A stretch of DNA of 41,518 bases from Marinifilum sp. D714. Its GTDB lineage: Bacteria; Bacteroidota; Bacteroidia; Bacteroidales; Marinifilaceae. Below are positions 34,959 through 41,518 of this stretch, piece after piece (positions within the stretch are counted from its first letter, which is position 1; the number at the start of each line of letters is the position of its first letter). The position numbers and the translations under genes are program-made. The notes beneath the pieces were generated by a model. The model ran no database searches. It was not told the DNA's origin and worked only from the letters and a program-made list of their open reading frames with translations. Location: contig NZ_JALPNU010000030.1 in assembly GCF_030851345.1 (NCBI RefSeq), positions 1-41,518 of the forward strand, given 5' to 3'.

Positions 34959-35954
34959 TTAGCACATAATGAAATTTCTAAAATGCTTCATAAACTGAAC
35001 TCTTTGGTAGGCAGCAGGATCATTAGCATTCGACTGACACATCTTTCCTTTAAAGTCGCGAATGTTTTCGAATCCCTGGTCTTCCATCCAAGAGTAGATT
35101 TCTTTTAATAAAATATCAATGTATTCTGGTCCGTTTTTGTAAATCACAGAAGCCAACTGAACGGCATCAGCACCAACCAAAATGTGTTTGATAATGCTCT
35201 CGGAAGTATGAATCCCGGTCGTTCCAGCCAATGAACATTTCACTCTATCCGACATGATGCCAATCCATCTTAATGAATTTTTGTAATCATCCGAATGAGA
35301 AAGAACCTGTCCGTTGGTAATACCTAGATTATGAATATCGATATCAGGACTGTAAAAACGGTTGAACATTACAATTCCATCAGCATCCATATCATCCAAC
35401 TTCTTGATCATATTGGCCAGGTTCGAATGGTAAGGACTAATTTTTAAAGCAACAGGAATGGCAACTTGGTCTTTAACGGTTTTCAAAACGTCGTAATAAA
35501 TTTTCTCGTTTTCTTCACCAGATCTGTTCATGTCAGTTGGCAAAACAAACAAGTTAATCTCTAGTGCATCGGCTCCAGCCTTTTCAATTTCTCGGGAAAA
35601 ATAGGTCCACTTTTCGGCGCTAACGCAGTTGATACTTGCAATTACAGGAATCGATACGGCGGCTTTGGCCTCTTCAATTAACCTTAAGTACTTGCGAAGA
35701 ATATCCTCATGTGGCTCTTCCTGCATGTAATCAAAAGTCTCCGGATAAACGTAAGGACGACTTGTCATGGCATGCATTTGCTCTTCCATTTCCATGATGA
35801 TTTCTTCTTCGAAAAGAGACTTTAGAACAATGGCACCCGCACCATTTTCTTCCAATTCCACTAATTTTTCTACGGAATCAGTTAAACCAGAGCTGGCAAC
35901 AATAATTGGATTCTTTAAATCAAGTCCTAGGTAGTTTGTTGTTAAGTTAGGCAT
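34959..35954 (-). CDS. dihydroorotate dehydrogenase-like flavoprotein
   Basis: This 331-residue TIM-barrel FMN enzyme resembles class 1 dihydroorotate dehydrogenases. The N terminus NYLGLDLKNPIIVASSGLT is typical of PyrD. The internal VALKISPY, GIVMFNRF and the C-terminal phosphate site region SLAGTTGIHT...VGADAVQLASV fit FMN binding. The true PyrD substrate motif is altered, and annotation pipelines normally call this group 'dihydroorotate dehydrogenase-like', so pyrimidine synthesis is not certain. The promoter at 35996-36027 drives it as a single gene. Confidence 0.85.
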   Translation of the reverse strand: MPNLTTNYLGLDLKNPIIVASSGLTDSVEKLVELEENGAGAIVLKSLFEEEIIMEMEEQMHAMTSRPYVYPETFDYMQEEPHEDILRKYLRLIEEAKAAVSIPVIASINCVSAEKWTYFSREIEKAGADALEINLFVLPTDMNRSGEENEKIYYDVLKTVKDQVAIPVALKISPYHSNLANMIKKLDDMDADGIVMFNRFYSPDIDIHNLGITNGQVLSHSDDYKNSLRWIGIMSDRVKCSLAGTTGIHTSESIIKHILVGADAVQLASVIYKNGPEYIDILLKEIYSWMEDQGFENIRDFKGKMCQSNANDPAAYQRVQFMKHFRNFIMC

Positions 35955-35995
35955 ATCAGTTAAGTTTTGTTTGTGTGATTTTATTGATTTCCTAT

Positions 35996-36027
35996 CAAAT
36001 TTAATTGGGGAAATAGTTTATTACAAA
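35996..36027 (-). promoter_or_regulatory. promoter of the DHOD-like gene
   Basis: On the minus strand TTTG (36027-36024) and TAAATTTG (36003-35996) match both Bacteroidota boxes exactly with a 20-bp spacer. The predicted start is near 35989, about 35 nt before the ATG. Confidence 0.65.
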
Positions 36028-36270
36028 TCAATAATCTTTATACTAAGATAGAAAATCCTGATGTTAATGTTCCTTCTATGGTCGTTAAAATTAAGTTTTG
36101 TGCTATAAATCAGAAGTTAAGGTAGAAATCATTAAGCAGAAAAACTGATACAGGTATGAAAAATGTAACTCTGTATCATTTATTATTGGGTAATTAAGGT
36201 TATCATTATCGACCTTTACTATCCTCCAGTTACGATTCTGGGCATTGGAAGATCAAGCTAATTAGAGGCA

Positions 36271-36389
36271 GAAAAATTTTTAGTAAGACGGGGAAGCTGA
36301 TCCCGAAATAGATTTTGTAAGCATTTGAGAAGCAAATGCAACAAAAATCATAATCGGGAGAAGATCACGCCGCCGCACTTAAATTTTTC
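36271..36389. repeat. 119-nt imperfect inverted repeat
   Basis: Two 57-nt arms flank a 5-nt loop. In register, they pair in four blocks: GAAAAATTT, TCCCGA, GATTTT and GCATTTG, separated by unpaired stretches. It lies in a 722-bp gap (35955-36676) with no ORF. A decayed MITE or a structured RNA are both possible; no clear target-site duplication is visible. Confidence 0.55.
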
Positions 36390-36421
36390 AAGTATAAATA
36401 GTTTGAACTTACACGCCCTAG

Positions 36422-36439
36422 TCCCGATAGCTATCGGGA
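36422..36439. repeat. CCCGATAG palindrome, copy 2 (perfect)
   Basis: TCCCGATAGCTATCGGGA is an 18-bp perfect palindrome, related to 8670-8687. A decayed half is at 40179-40193. It is followed at about 36446-36473 by a second inverted repeat, CATCCTTTTTC...GAAAAAGGATG. Confidence 0.7.
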
Positions 36440-36676
36440 TTTTGCATCCTTTTTCATCAATGGAAAAAGGATGAGCCATGCGGCTGGAGCACATCAAAGT
36501 ATAGAGAATAAATTATCACTCATCTTAGTTTGCAATTGTTTTGATTACCCACTGTATTTCATATAGAACCAAAAAATATTAAGCTTACAATTCTTCTTGC
36601 AGCATAATTCTTTTTTCACTTTTTTTGTGGCTTCACATGAATTGACAACAAACTAAACCAACCTTAACTGATTAAA

Positions 36677-38215
36677 ATGGAGAAGAGTGTACAGAAAAAG
36701 AAAAGTTGGACCGATAGGTTTCTGAATGTAACAGAGAAATTCGGAAATGCCTTGCCGCATCCAGCTACCTTATTTGCAATTTTTGCTGTAATGGCAATTT
36801 TATTATCGGGATTGGCATCCCTATTCGGATGGCAGGCAGTTCATCCAGGAACCAAAGAAACCATCGAGGTGGTAAATTTATTATCTATTGAAGGATTGCA
36901 TCGCATTCTGATAGAAATGGTAGATAACTTTACCGGATTTGCGCCTTTAGGAATTGTAATGGTAGCCATGTTGGGGATTGGTATTGCCGAAAGTAGTGGA
37001 TTAATTGGAACATTAATTCGCAAACTGGTATTATCGGCACCTAAAAAGATGCTAACCTTCGTATTGGTACTATCTGGTATCTTATCAAATACAGCTTCTG
37101 ATGTAGGATATGTACTTTTAATTCCTTTGGCAGGGATTATTTTCGTGGCAGTTGATCGACATCCAATTGCTGGTATGGCAGCTGCTTTTGCCGGTGTGTC
37201 AGGTGGATTCTCGGCCAACTTAATTCTGGGAACCATCGATCCTTTGATTGCAGGTCTTTCGCAAGAGGCTGCTCGCATTGTTGATCCTACGGTTACGGTA
37301 AATCCAACCGCCAACTATTACTTTATGGTGGCTTCTACCTTTGTAATTGCCATTGTGGGTACCTTGGTTACCGATAAATTAATTGAACCACGTTTGGGTG
37401 TATATAAAGATGCTGGTTTACACAAGGAAGAAATTCATGACATCACGGATTTAGAACGCAGAGGCTTGCGTTGGGCTTTGTATGTAGTGATTTTCTTAAC
37501 TGCCATTACCCTTTGGGGATTAATTCCGGAAGATGGATTCTTTAGAGGACCAGATGGTGGATTCTTAACTTCACCTTTAATTAAAGGGGTAGTAGCCTTG
37601 CTATTTTTAGGAGCAGGAGGATGTGGTATTGCTTACGGATTTGGAGCCAAAGTTTTTAAAAACGATGCAGATATCATGAAGGGAATGGCAAAATCGATGC
37701 AATCTCTTGCCGGATACTATGTACTGGTGTTTTTTGCAGCGCAATTTGTTGCCTATTTCAAATGGTCGAACTTGGGGGTAATTATGGCCATTAAAGGGGC
37801 AGGAGCATTGATGGCTGCCGAAATCGGTATGATTCCATTAATGATTCTTTTCGTGCTTCTATCGGCACTTATTAATATGCTTATGGGATCGGCATCGGCA
37901 AAATGGGCCATTATGGCACCAATTTTCATCCCGATGTTTATGCTGATGGGTTATTCGCCGGAACTGTCGCAGGTGGTGTACCGAATAGGGGATAGTGTTA
38001 CCAATGTAATTTCTCCAATGATGAGTTTCTTTGCTTTAATCATTGCTTATTTCCAGAAATACGAAAAGAATGCAGGTATTGGAACCATTATTGCTACCAT
38101 GTTGCCATATTCGGTTGCATTTTTCGTGGTTTGGGTAATTGTTTTGATGGTTTGGATTCTTCTAGGATTGCCATTGGGACCAGGAGCAGGCCTTGAATAC
38201 AGCATGCCACAATAA
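36677..38215 (+). CDS. AbgT-family transporter
   Basis: This 512-residue inner-membrane protein of the AbgT family exports sulfonamide-like antimetabolites or imports p-aminobenzoyl-glutamate. Family features include [14 protein letters not shown] near the N terminus, [21 protein letters not shown] (residues about 84-104), [17 protein letters not shown] and the hairpin region [17 protein letters not shown] (residues about 407-423). About ten membrane segments are seen. It is a single gene read away from a long intergenic region and closed by two hairpins. Confidence 0.93.
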   Translation: MEKSVQKKKSWTDRFLNVTEKFGNALPHPATLFAIFAVMAILLSGLASLFGWQAVHPGTKETIEVVNLLSIEGLHRILIEMVDNFTGFAPLGIVMVAMLGIGIAESSGLIGTLIRKLVLSAPKKMLTFVLVLSGILSNTASDVGYVLLIPLAGIIFVAVDRHPIAGMAAAFAGVSGGFSANLILGTIDPLIAGLSQEAARIVDPTVTVNPTANYYFMVASTFVIAIVGTLVTDKLIEPRLGVYKDAGLHKEEIHDITDLERRGLRWALYVVIFLTAITLWGLIPEDGFFRGPDGGFLTSPLIKGVVALLFLGAGGCGIAYGFGAKVFKNDADIMKGMAKSMQSLAGYYVLVFFAAQFVAYFKWSNLGVIMAIKGAGALMAAEIGMIPLMILFVLLSALINMLMGSASAKWAIMAPIFIPMFMLMGYSPELSQVVYRIGDSVTNVISPMMSFFALIIAYFQKYEKNAGIGTIIATMLPYSVAFFVVWVIVLMVWILLGLPLGPGAGLEYSMPQ

Positions 38216-38236
38216 AATTTTAAAAAAAAATGCTGC

Positions 38237-38260
38237 TCAAATGAAATATTTCTTTTGAGT
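38237..38260 (+). terminator. first hairpin after abgT-like gene
   Basis: CTCAAATGAAA-TA-TTTCTTTTGAG (one mismatch) lies 21 bp past the stop. Confidence 0.5.
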
Positions 38261-38271
38261 GTAAAAATATG

Positions 38272-38319
38272 AATCTCAGTACTTGTGGGGCTTTCCGCCT
38301 CATGTGCTGAGATTTTTTT
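38272..38319 (+). terminator. terminator of the AbgT gene
   Basis: AATCTCAGTAC pairs with the GTGCTGAGATT side of the element, and seven T residues follow. The GC-containing loop region GTGGGG...CCTCAT extends the stem. Confidence 0.75.
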
Positions 38320-38352
38320 ATCACTTTTTTTTCAAAAAAATGTAGTTTTTGT

Positions 38353-38383
38353 TTTGCGAGAATCAAACAAAGGTCTATATTTG
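38353..38383 (+). promoter_or_regulatory. promoter of tRNA-Leu
   Basis: TTTG (38353-38356) and TATATTTG (38376-38383), spaced 19 bp, match the Bacteroidota consensus exactly. Transcription should start near 38390, 13 nt before the tRNA. Confidence 0.75.
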
Positions 38384-38402
38384 CATCGCATTCAAAAGCA
38401 AT

Positions 38403-38484
38403 GCCCAGGTGGCGGAATTGGTAGACGCGCTGGTCTCAAACACCAGTGGGGCAACCCGTGCCGGTTCGATCCCGGCCCTGGGTA
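38403..38484 (+). tRNA. tRNA-Leu (CAA anticodon)
   Basis: This is a complete class II tRNA. The acceptor stem is GCCCAGG/CCTGGGT. The D-loop is GGAATTGGTAGAC. The anticodon stem CTGGT/ACCAG encloses CTCAAAC, giving anticodon CAA (UUG codons). The variable arm is TGGGGCAACCCGT and the T-arm carries GGTTCGATCCC. The 3' CCA is not encoded (CTA follows the discriminator A). Confidence 0.97.
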
Positions 38485-38490
38485 CTAAAA

Positions 38491-38520
38491 AAATCCTTTC
38501 GATGATATTCGGAAGGATTT
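38491..38520 (+). terminator. terminator after tRNA-Leu
   Basis: AAATCCTTTCG and CGGAAGGATTT form a stem, followed by a T-run. Confidence 0.8.
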
Positions 38521-38613
38521 TTTTTATGCCATTTTCAATGTAAATGATCTTGGTCTAAAAATATGCGAATGGCAACCGCTTGTATATTTAAATTGGCTTG
38601 TAAGACGAAACTA

Positions 38614-39327
38614 TTATTCCCCGGTACTTGTTTCCTCCACTACACTTTCTGTTTCTTCTTCTTCGCTATGCGATGTTGATTTGCTTGAACCAAACAAAAC
38701 ATAGTCATTATAGAATGCTTCGTTCTTGTGTTCCCAAATTCTTTTGCCTACATCACAAAGCTCCGAAATCATCTTATAAAGTTCGCTACCCTTATTTAGG
38801 CGTTCTAAGCTTTTTTGTTCGCGAACCGCTATGGCATCGGCCTGAGCATCTATGGCATCATCCAATGCCTTGGTAGCAGATTCGGCAGCGGTAAAATCCT
38901 CAATGGTTAAATTCCGTTTCGCCAATTCATCCGGCATTAACCTGGCGGTTTTAATTACATGCGATGCATAAGGAATTAACTCTTTATCGTTAAGTTTCTT
39001 TAAGCCAGTAAATCGAAACATTTTGTATTCTTTCGTATGCTCACCCAAAGCCAATTTCGATTTAAATGCAAACTCACCAAGAATTTCTACCAATTTGCCT
39101 TTGCAATTCTCTTTTTTGTTGGTGGCCAATACCTTTTGTCCTTCCCAAAACATGTCCGATTCTACCTCTTTAAAAGCAAGACATTTTGCGGCAACCTCTT
39201 CGTGAACATTTTCGGCATAGCCATACTTTTGAAATTCTGTGATATCGCGCTGTACAACCATAGCAACTCTATCGGCACGTTGTATTAATTCAGGATAACT
39301 TAAATTAATCGATCTGTTTTCTTTCAT
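38614..39327 (-). CDS. hypothetical helical protein
   Basis: The start is the ATG at 39327 (237 residues); the open frame reaches a TTG at 39342 but that adds nothing conserved. The protein is highly charged and helical with no signal peptide or membrane segment. It opens SINLSYPELIQRADRVAMV and ends in an acidic Ser/Glu-rich tail (SHSEEEETESVVEETSTGE). I do not recognise the family. A perfect ACAATTAT-GTA-ATAATTGT palindrome lies about 70 bp upstream (39398-39416). Downstream is tRNA-Leu on the other strand; upstream lies the 21-bp repeat array. Function unknown. Confidence 0.6.
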   Translation of the reverse strand: MKENRSINLSYPELIQRADRVAMVVQRDITEFQKYGYAENVHEEVAAKCLAFKEVESDMFWEGQKVLATNKKENCKGKLVEILGEFAFKSKLALGEHTKEYKMFRFTGLKKLNDKELIPYASHVIKTARLMPDELAKRNLTIEDFTAAESATKALDDAIDAQADAIAVREQKSLERLNKGSELYKMISELCDVGKRIWEHKNEAFYNDYVLFGSSKSTSHSEEEETESVVEETSTGE

Positions 39328-39397
39328 AGTTTTAATTTTCAATTGTAATAGTATTGATTTTTTGAAAGTATTAAGTTATTAATAAAAACCAAATTAA

Positions 39398-39416
39398 ACA
39401 ATTATGTAATAATTGT
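39398..39416. promoter_or_regulatory. palindromic operator candidate
   Basis: ACAATTAT-GTA-ATAATTGT, perfect 8-bp arms, lies about 70 bp upstream of the gene starting at 39327. It could bind a dimeric regulator; no regulator gene is adjacent. Confidence 0.3.
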
Positions 39417-39648
39417 GTGATTGATTTAGTTTTTGTGCCATTAAAACTTTGTGAAAATATTATAAAACTTATAAGTGAAAAACTATCCTTTCGTAATGGT
39501 TTAATATGCTTGGGTTTAGTTTGAGTAGGAGTTTTGGTGTATTGAGTGGGTTTAATTGTTTGAATGTAGTTTTTAATGCATTTTTGGTACATACCAAGGC
39601 ATAATTTAGTAGTTGTTTGGTATGTGATTATGAATATCAAATAAAACA

Positions 39649-40152
39649 CCTTAGAAGTAGCCAATTCCGCCTTACGATCTGCCAGCCCCGCCATAGAAGT
39701 AGCCAATCCCACCTTACGACCTGCCAATCCCATCATAGATATTGTTAAACCCGCCGTACGAACTGCCAATCCTGCCTTAGAAGTTAACAAGCTCGGCTTA
39801 CGATCTGCCAATCCTGCCTTAGAAGTTAACAAGCTCGGCTTACGATCTGCCAATCCTGCCTTAGAAGTTAACAAGCTCGGCTTACGATCTGCCAATCCCG
39901 CCATAGAAGTTAATATACCCGACGGGAATGGCAACAAATAATACGGGATTGACAGAAAATAGGGCGGGGCCAGAAGTAAGTAAGTGGGCATTGCCAGTAT
40001 CTAAGCCAAAAGTGATAGAAAATAACCCAAGAAGAGCAGAAAATACATAGGCGAGTTTAACTGGTAAGCCAAAAAGAACAATACCTAAGCCAAGGCTAGC
40101 AAAAAATAGTGCGGGAATATCAAGAAATAGGCTTGCAATGCCAGACAATAAT
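39649..40152. repeat. 24 consecutive 21-bp tandem units (array B)
   Basis: This divides without a single indel into 24 units of exactly 21 bp. Units 1-13 (39649-39921) are of one family with TGCCAATCC or GTTAACAAG ends. Near-identical pairs give a 42-bp higher-order repeat at about 39775-39900. Units 14-24 (39922-40152) share the phase but a different wording (GGGAATGxCAGAAAATA-like). The open frames covering it on the minus strand (39371-39991 and 39882-40148) encode only heptapeptide repeats (AGLADRK; LF-x-x-LG) with no start context. I treat it as non-coding repeat DNA. Confidence 0.75.
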
Positions 40153-40238
40153 GGAAAATTACTGAATGCAAAAGCCTGTCCCGATAATAGGGAAGAGATG
40201 CTCGAAGGACAGAGAGGTTTTGAATAAATGCATTAAAA

Positions 40239-40266
40239 AACCCACTCACATTATTGCAAGTGGGTT
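40239..40266 (-). terminator. terminator after the immunity-like gene
   Basis: AACCCACT (40239-40246) pairs with AGTGGGTT (40259-40266), and a T-run follows on the minus strand. Confidence 0.7.
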
Positions 40267-40349
40267 GTGTTTACATTATTTTCTTTGAAAATAGATACGA
40301 GCGGCACGCTCGCACCAGCAGTTAGTGCATACTCGGACTATTTGGGCCT

Positions 40350-40934
40350 TCACAAGCTACTTACATCTGGAGGCAATTCAATAAACGTTTCCAATAATAC
40401 TTTAAAAAAATGAATAAATCCTTCTTCTCCAATGGTCTTTTTTAAAGTGGTAATTTCAGAAAAATCGACCTTTTCTTTTCTCACCATACATGTTACAAAT
40501 ATTCTTTGATAAATTATAATTGCCTCTAGAAATAAATTGATATTAAATGCACATGTACTTTCTACATTTTGGCTTTCTCTATTCACACTCTTTATTTCAT
40601 TTGTCACAATATCTTCTGCTAAATAATATACATCATGATACCTTCCGAAAACTCTTAACCTATCATCATACTGTGTTATTTTATTATCGAAATATAAATG
40701 CCCAATAGTCTTGGAAGAGATATTTGATTGATAAATAAGATCATATAGTTTATCATTACTTGCACTAAAATCACTATTAAAAGAAATTAAGTAATCTTCC
40801 CTTAAATCTTCCGCAAATTCTTTATCAATATCTACTAGCCCATTGCTATTATTAACAATATCTTTTGCAGTAGGAGCAAGTTTGTTCATACTTACAATAA
40901 ATTCTTCAATTTTCATATTATTTGATTTTTTCAT
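40350..40934 (-). CDS. putative immunity protein of a toxin-immunity pair
   Basis: This is a 194-residue acidic cytoplasmic protein without a signal peptide. The mid-section has VFGRYHDVYYLAEDIVTNEIKSVN and then CAFNINLFLEAIIIYQRI. That layout recalls SUKH/SMI1-like immunity proteins, though I cannot confirm the fold. Its ATG follows directly on the stop codon of a toxin-like C-terminal fragment (TAAATG), the usual order and coupling of contact-dependent or Rhs toxin-immunity modules. A second ATG at residue 7 is an alternative start. It ends at a terminator 84 bp away. Confidence 0.5.
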   Translation of the reverse strand: MKKSNNMKIEEFIVSMNKLAPTAKDIVNNSNGLVDIDKEFAEDLREDYLISFNSDFSASNDKLYDLIYQSNISSKTIGHLYFDNKITQYDDRLRVFGRYHDVYYLAEDIVTNEIKSVNRESQNVESTCAFNINLFLEAIIIYQRIFVTCMVRKEKVDFSEITTLKKTIGEEGFIHFFKVLLETFIELPPDVSSL

Positions 40935-41042
40935 TTACGCTCCTATATAATTTGTGGATTTCCCTGTTTCATGATTAATTGACTTGAAGCCAGTTCCTAA
41001 GTACCCTTTACCAATGTACTTTCCAGTTTCTGGATCCCCAAC
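40935..41042 (-). pseudogene. remnant of a polymorphic toxin C terminus
   Basis: Read on the minus strand, the DNA before the immunity-like gene encodes VGDPETGKYIGKGYLG, then TGFKSINHETG and KSTNYIGA-stop. That is a compact C-terminal module with no start codon. Upstream the frame runs into a palindromic repeat (41043-41067) and hits a stop at about 41090, so the toxin is truncated. It is directly coupled to the next gene (TAAATG). The toxin family cannot be named from this fragment. Confidence 0.5.
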
Positions 41043-41067
41043 TGCCGCAAGTCTGAGACTTGTGGCA
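41043..41067. repeat. REP-like palindrome 1
   Basis: TGCCGCAAGTCT-G-AGACTTGTGGCA has 12-bp arms with one mismatch. A related copy in inverted wording is at 41232-41254. Confidence 0.7.
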
Positions 41068-41231
41068 ATAACATCAATACTTCTTAACTTTCAACAAGTA
41101 TATCTTTAAATTGAGATCTGACTCATAATTATTGTACAAATAAGGAATTACTAATGTAGCAATAATTGGTTGGTTCTGCAGTAAGTAAATTAAACCCAGC
41201 CATTTTAACAGACTTGTATGTTATGGTTTTA

Positions 41232-41254
41232 GCCACAAGTCACAGACTTGCGGC
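41232..41254. repeat. REP-like palindrome 2
   Basis: GCCACAAGTC-ACA-GACTTGCGGC has 10-bp arms, the inverted counterpart of the copy at 41043-41067. About 165 bp separate the two. Confidence 0.7.
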
Positions 41255-41280
41255 AATTTGGAATATAGTTGTATAGTAAA

Positions 41281-41312
41281 ATACCTGTCAGGTTTCTAAA
41301 ACCTGGCAGGTA
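41281..41312. repeat. ACCTG hairpin repeat
   Basis: ATACCTGTCAGGTTT pairs with AACCTGGCAGGTAT across a short loop. This wording recurs as a palindromic repeat in Bacteroidota intergenic DNA (family recollection, not verified). Confidence 0.55.
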
Positions 41313-41366
41313 TGTTAATTCATGAATACAAAAAGCCTGACATTTTTTGTAAAGCTGTAAATCAAT

Positions 41367-41421
41367 TCTCTCCTAGAGGAGAGATGTACCCCCCGCTGCC
41401 GCACGAATCCTTTCGTGTGGC
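41367..41421. repeat. two further palindromes beside the RAYT-like gene
   Basis: TCTCTCCT-AG-AGGAGAGA (41367-41384) and GCCGCACGAA-TCCT-TTCGTGTGGC (41398-41421) lie in the 60 bp before the stop codon side of the transposase-like gene. Confidence 0.6.
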
Positions 41422-41423
41422 TA

Positions 41424-41518
41424 TTACATTACAACAATAACATCTTCCAATGTTCCTTTTTCGCCTCTGTAATCTTTAGCACTGCCATAGATGTATTCTT
41501 CTGGAAATGTTACCAGTC
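41424..41518 (-). CDS. REP-associated transposase-like protein, C-terminal fragment (cut by window edge)
   Basis: The minus-strand frame encodes LVTFPEEYIYGSAKDYRG, then EKGTLEDVIVVM and a stop at 41424-41426. A (Y/S)SA-x-DY-G-x-KG ending is typical of Y1/IS200-like REP-associated tyrosine transposases (RAYTs) in Bacteroidota. The catalytic HuH and Tyr motifs would lie outside the window. REP-like palindromes sit next to it, as expected for RAYTs. Only about 30 residues are visible, so the call is provisional. Confidence 0.55.
   Translation of the reverse strand, partial: LVTFPEEYIYGSAKDYRGEKGTLEDVIVVM

Noticed and set aside
38285-38543. Two plus-strand open frames across the tRNA (67 and 64 residues)
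   Set aside because: They are translations of the tRNA-Leu sequence and its flanks.
39371-39991. 206-residue minus-strand open frame with AGLADRK repeats
   Set aside because: It arises from the 21-bp array, whose unit length is a multiple of three; flanking residues are low-complexity and there is no start context.
39882-40148. 88-residue hydrophobic minus-strand frame
   Set aside because: It lies in the second half of the 21-bp array; its LF heptads reflect the repeat and not an evident membrane protein family.
39649-40152. CRISPR array
   Set aside because: Units are directly adjacent with no constant repeat alternating with unique spacers, and no cas genes are present.

Overview
The window is a chromosomal segment of a low-G+C member of the Bacteroidota. 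It most resembles the Marinilabiliales/Marinifilaceae (Labilibaculum/Marinifilum-like). This rests on Bacteroidota-only families (DUF3098, DUF4834, DUF5723), the gene order ftsX-DUF3098-uppP-truB-queA, promoters of the form TTTG-N18..20-TAnnTTTG, and the absence of Shine-Dalgarno leaders. Genus placement is inference.

Layout. 1-1650: accessory DNA, with an IS21-like terminal repeat, a small membrane protein, an attC-like hairpin and a Lys-rich ORF. 1651-2756: a divergent pair, an HxlR regulator and a cupin fused to two BFD-type [2Fe-2S] domains, with shared AAAGTAAGT boxes between them. 2933-4824: a YcaQ/AlkZ-like glycosylase and a PAPS-reductase-like protein. 4939-5167: a degenerate 21-bp repeat array. 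5174-9420: an atypical class I isoprenoid-synthase-like protein, a D-2-hydroxyacid dehydrogenase, a TapB/DUF3108-like secreted protein, a truncated haemoglobin and a TM2 protein. 9549-13475: the housekeeping operon ftsX-DUF3098-uppP-truB-queA (minus strand). 13666-21579: a cell-surface polymer locus with a Wzx-type flippase, an LpxL-like acyltransferase, a TagD-like cytidylyltransferase, two tightly coupled CDP-glycerol glycerophosphotransferase-family proteins and YfhO. 21734-26063: an Ntn hydrolase (C45-like), a nitrilase-family amidase, glycyl-tRNA synthetase and a DUF4834 protein. 26160-26517: a tandem duplication of about 175 bp carrying terminator hairpins and a start-codon-containing leader. 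26764-32817: a DUF5723 outer-membrane barrel, a lipoprotein with an export-signal-like N terminus and a DUF3352-like beta-propeller protein. 33020-35954: an ALDH7-type dehydrogenase and a dihydroorotate-dehydrogenase-like protein. 35955-36676: a long intergenic region with a 119-nt imperfect hairpin and palindromes. 36677-38484: an AbgT transporter and tRNA-Leu(CAA). 38614-41518: accessory DNA with a helical protein of unknown function, 24 consecutive 21-bp units, an immunity-like protein behind a toxin C-terminal remnant, REP-like palindromes and the 3' end of a REP-associated-transposase-like gene cut by the window edge.

The most unusual signals are three. The 26.2-26.5 kb duplication, read on the minus strand, looks like two short terminator-ended RNAs antisense to a translation start region. 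The 21-bp (two helical turns) phased arrays occur at two places with different sequences. The cupin-BFD-BFD protein under apparent HxlR control is a possible undescribed redox/metal-sensing module. No CRISPR array, prophage or complete insertion sequence is visible.
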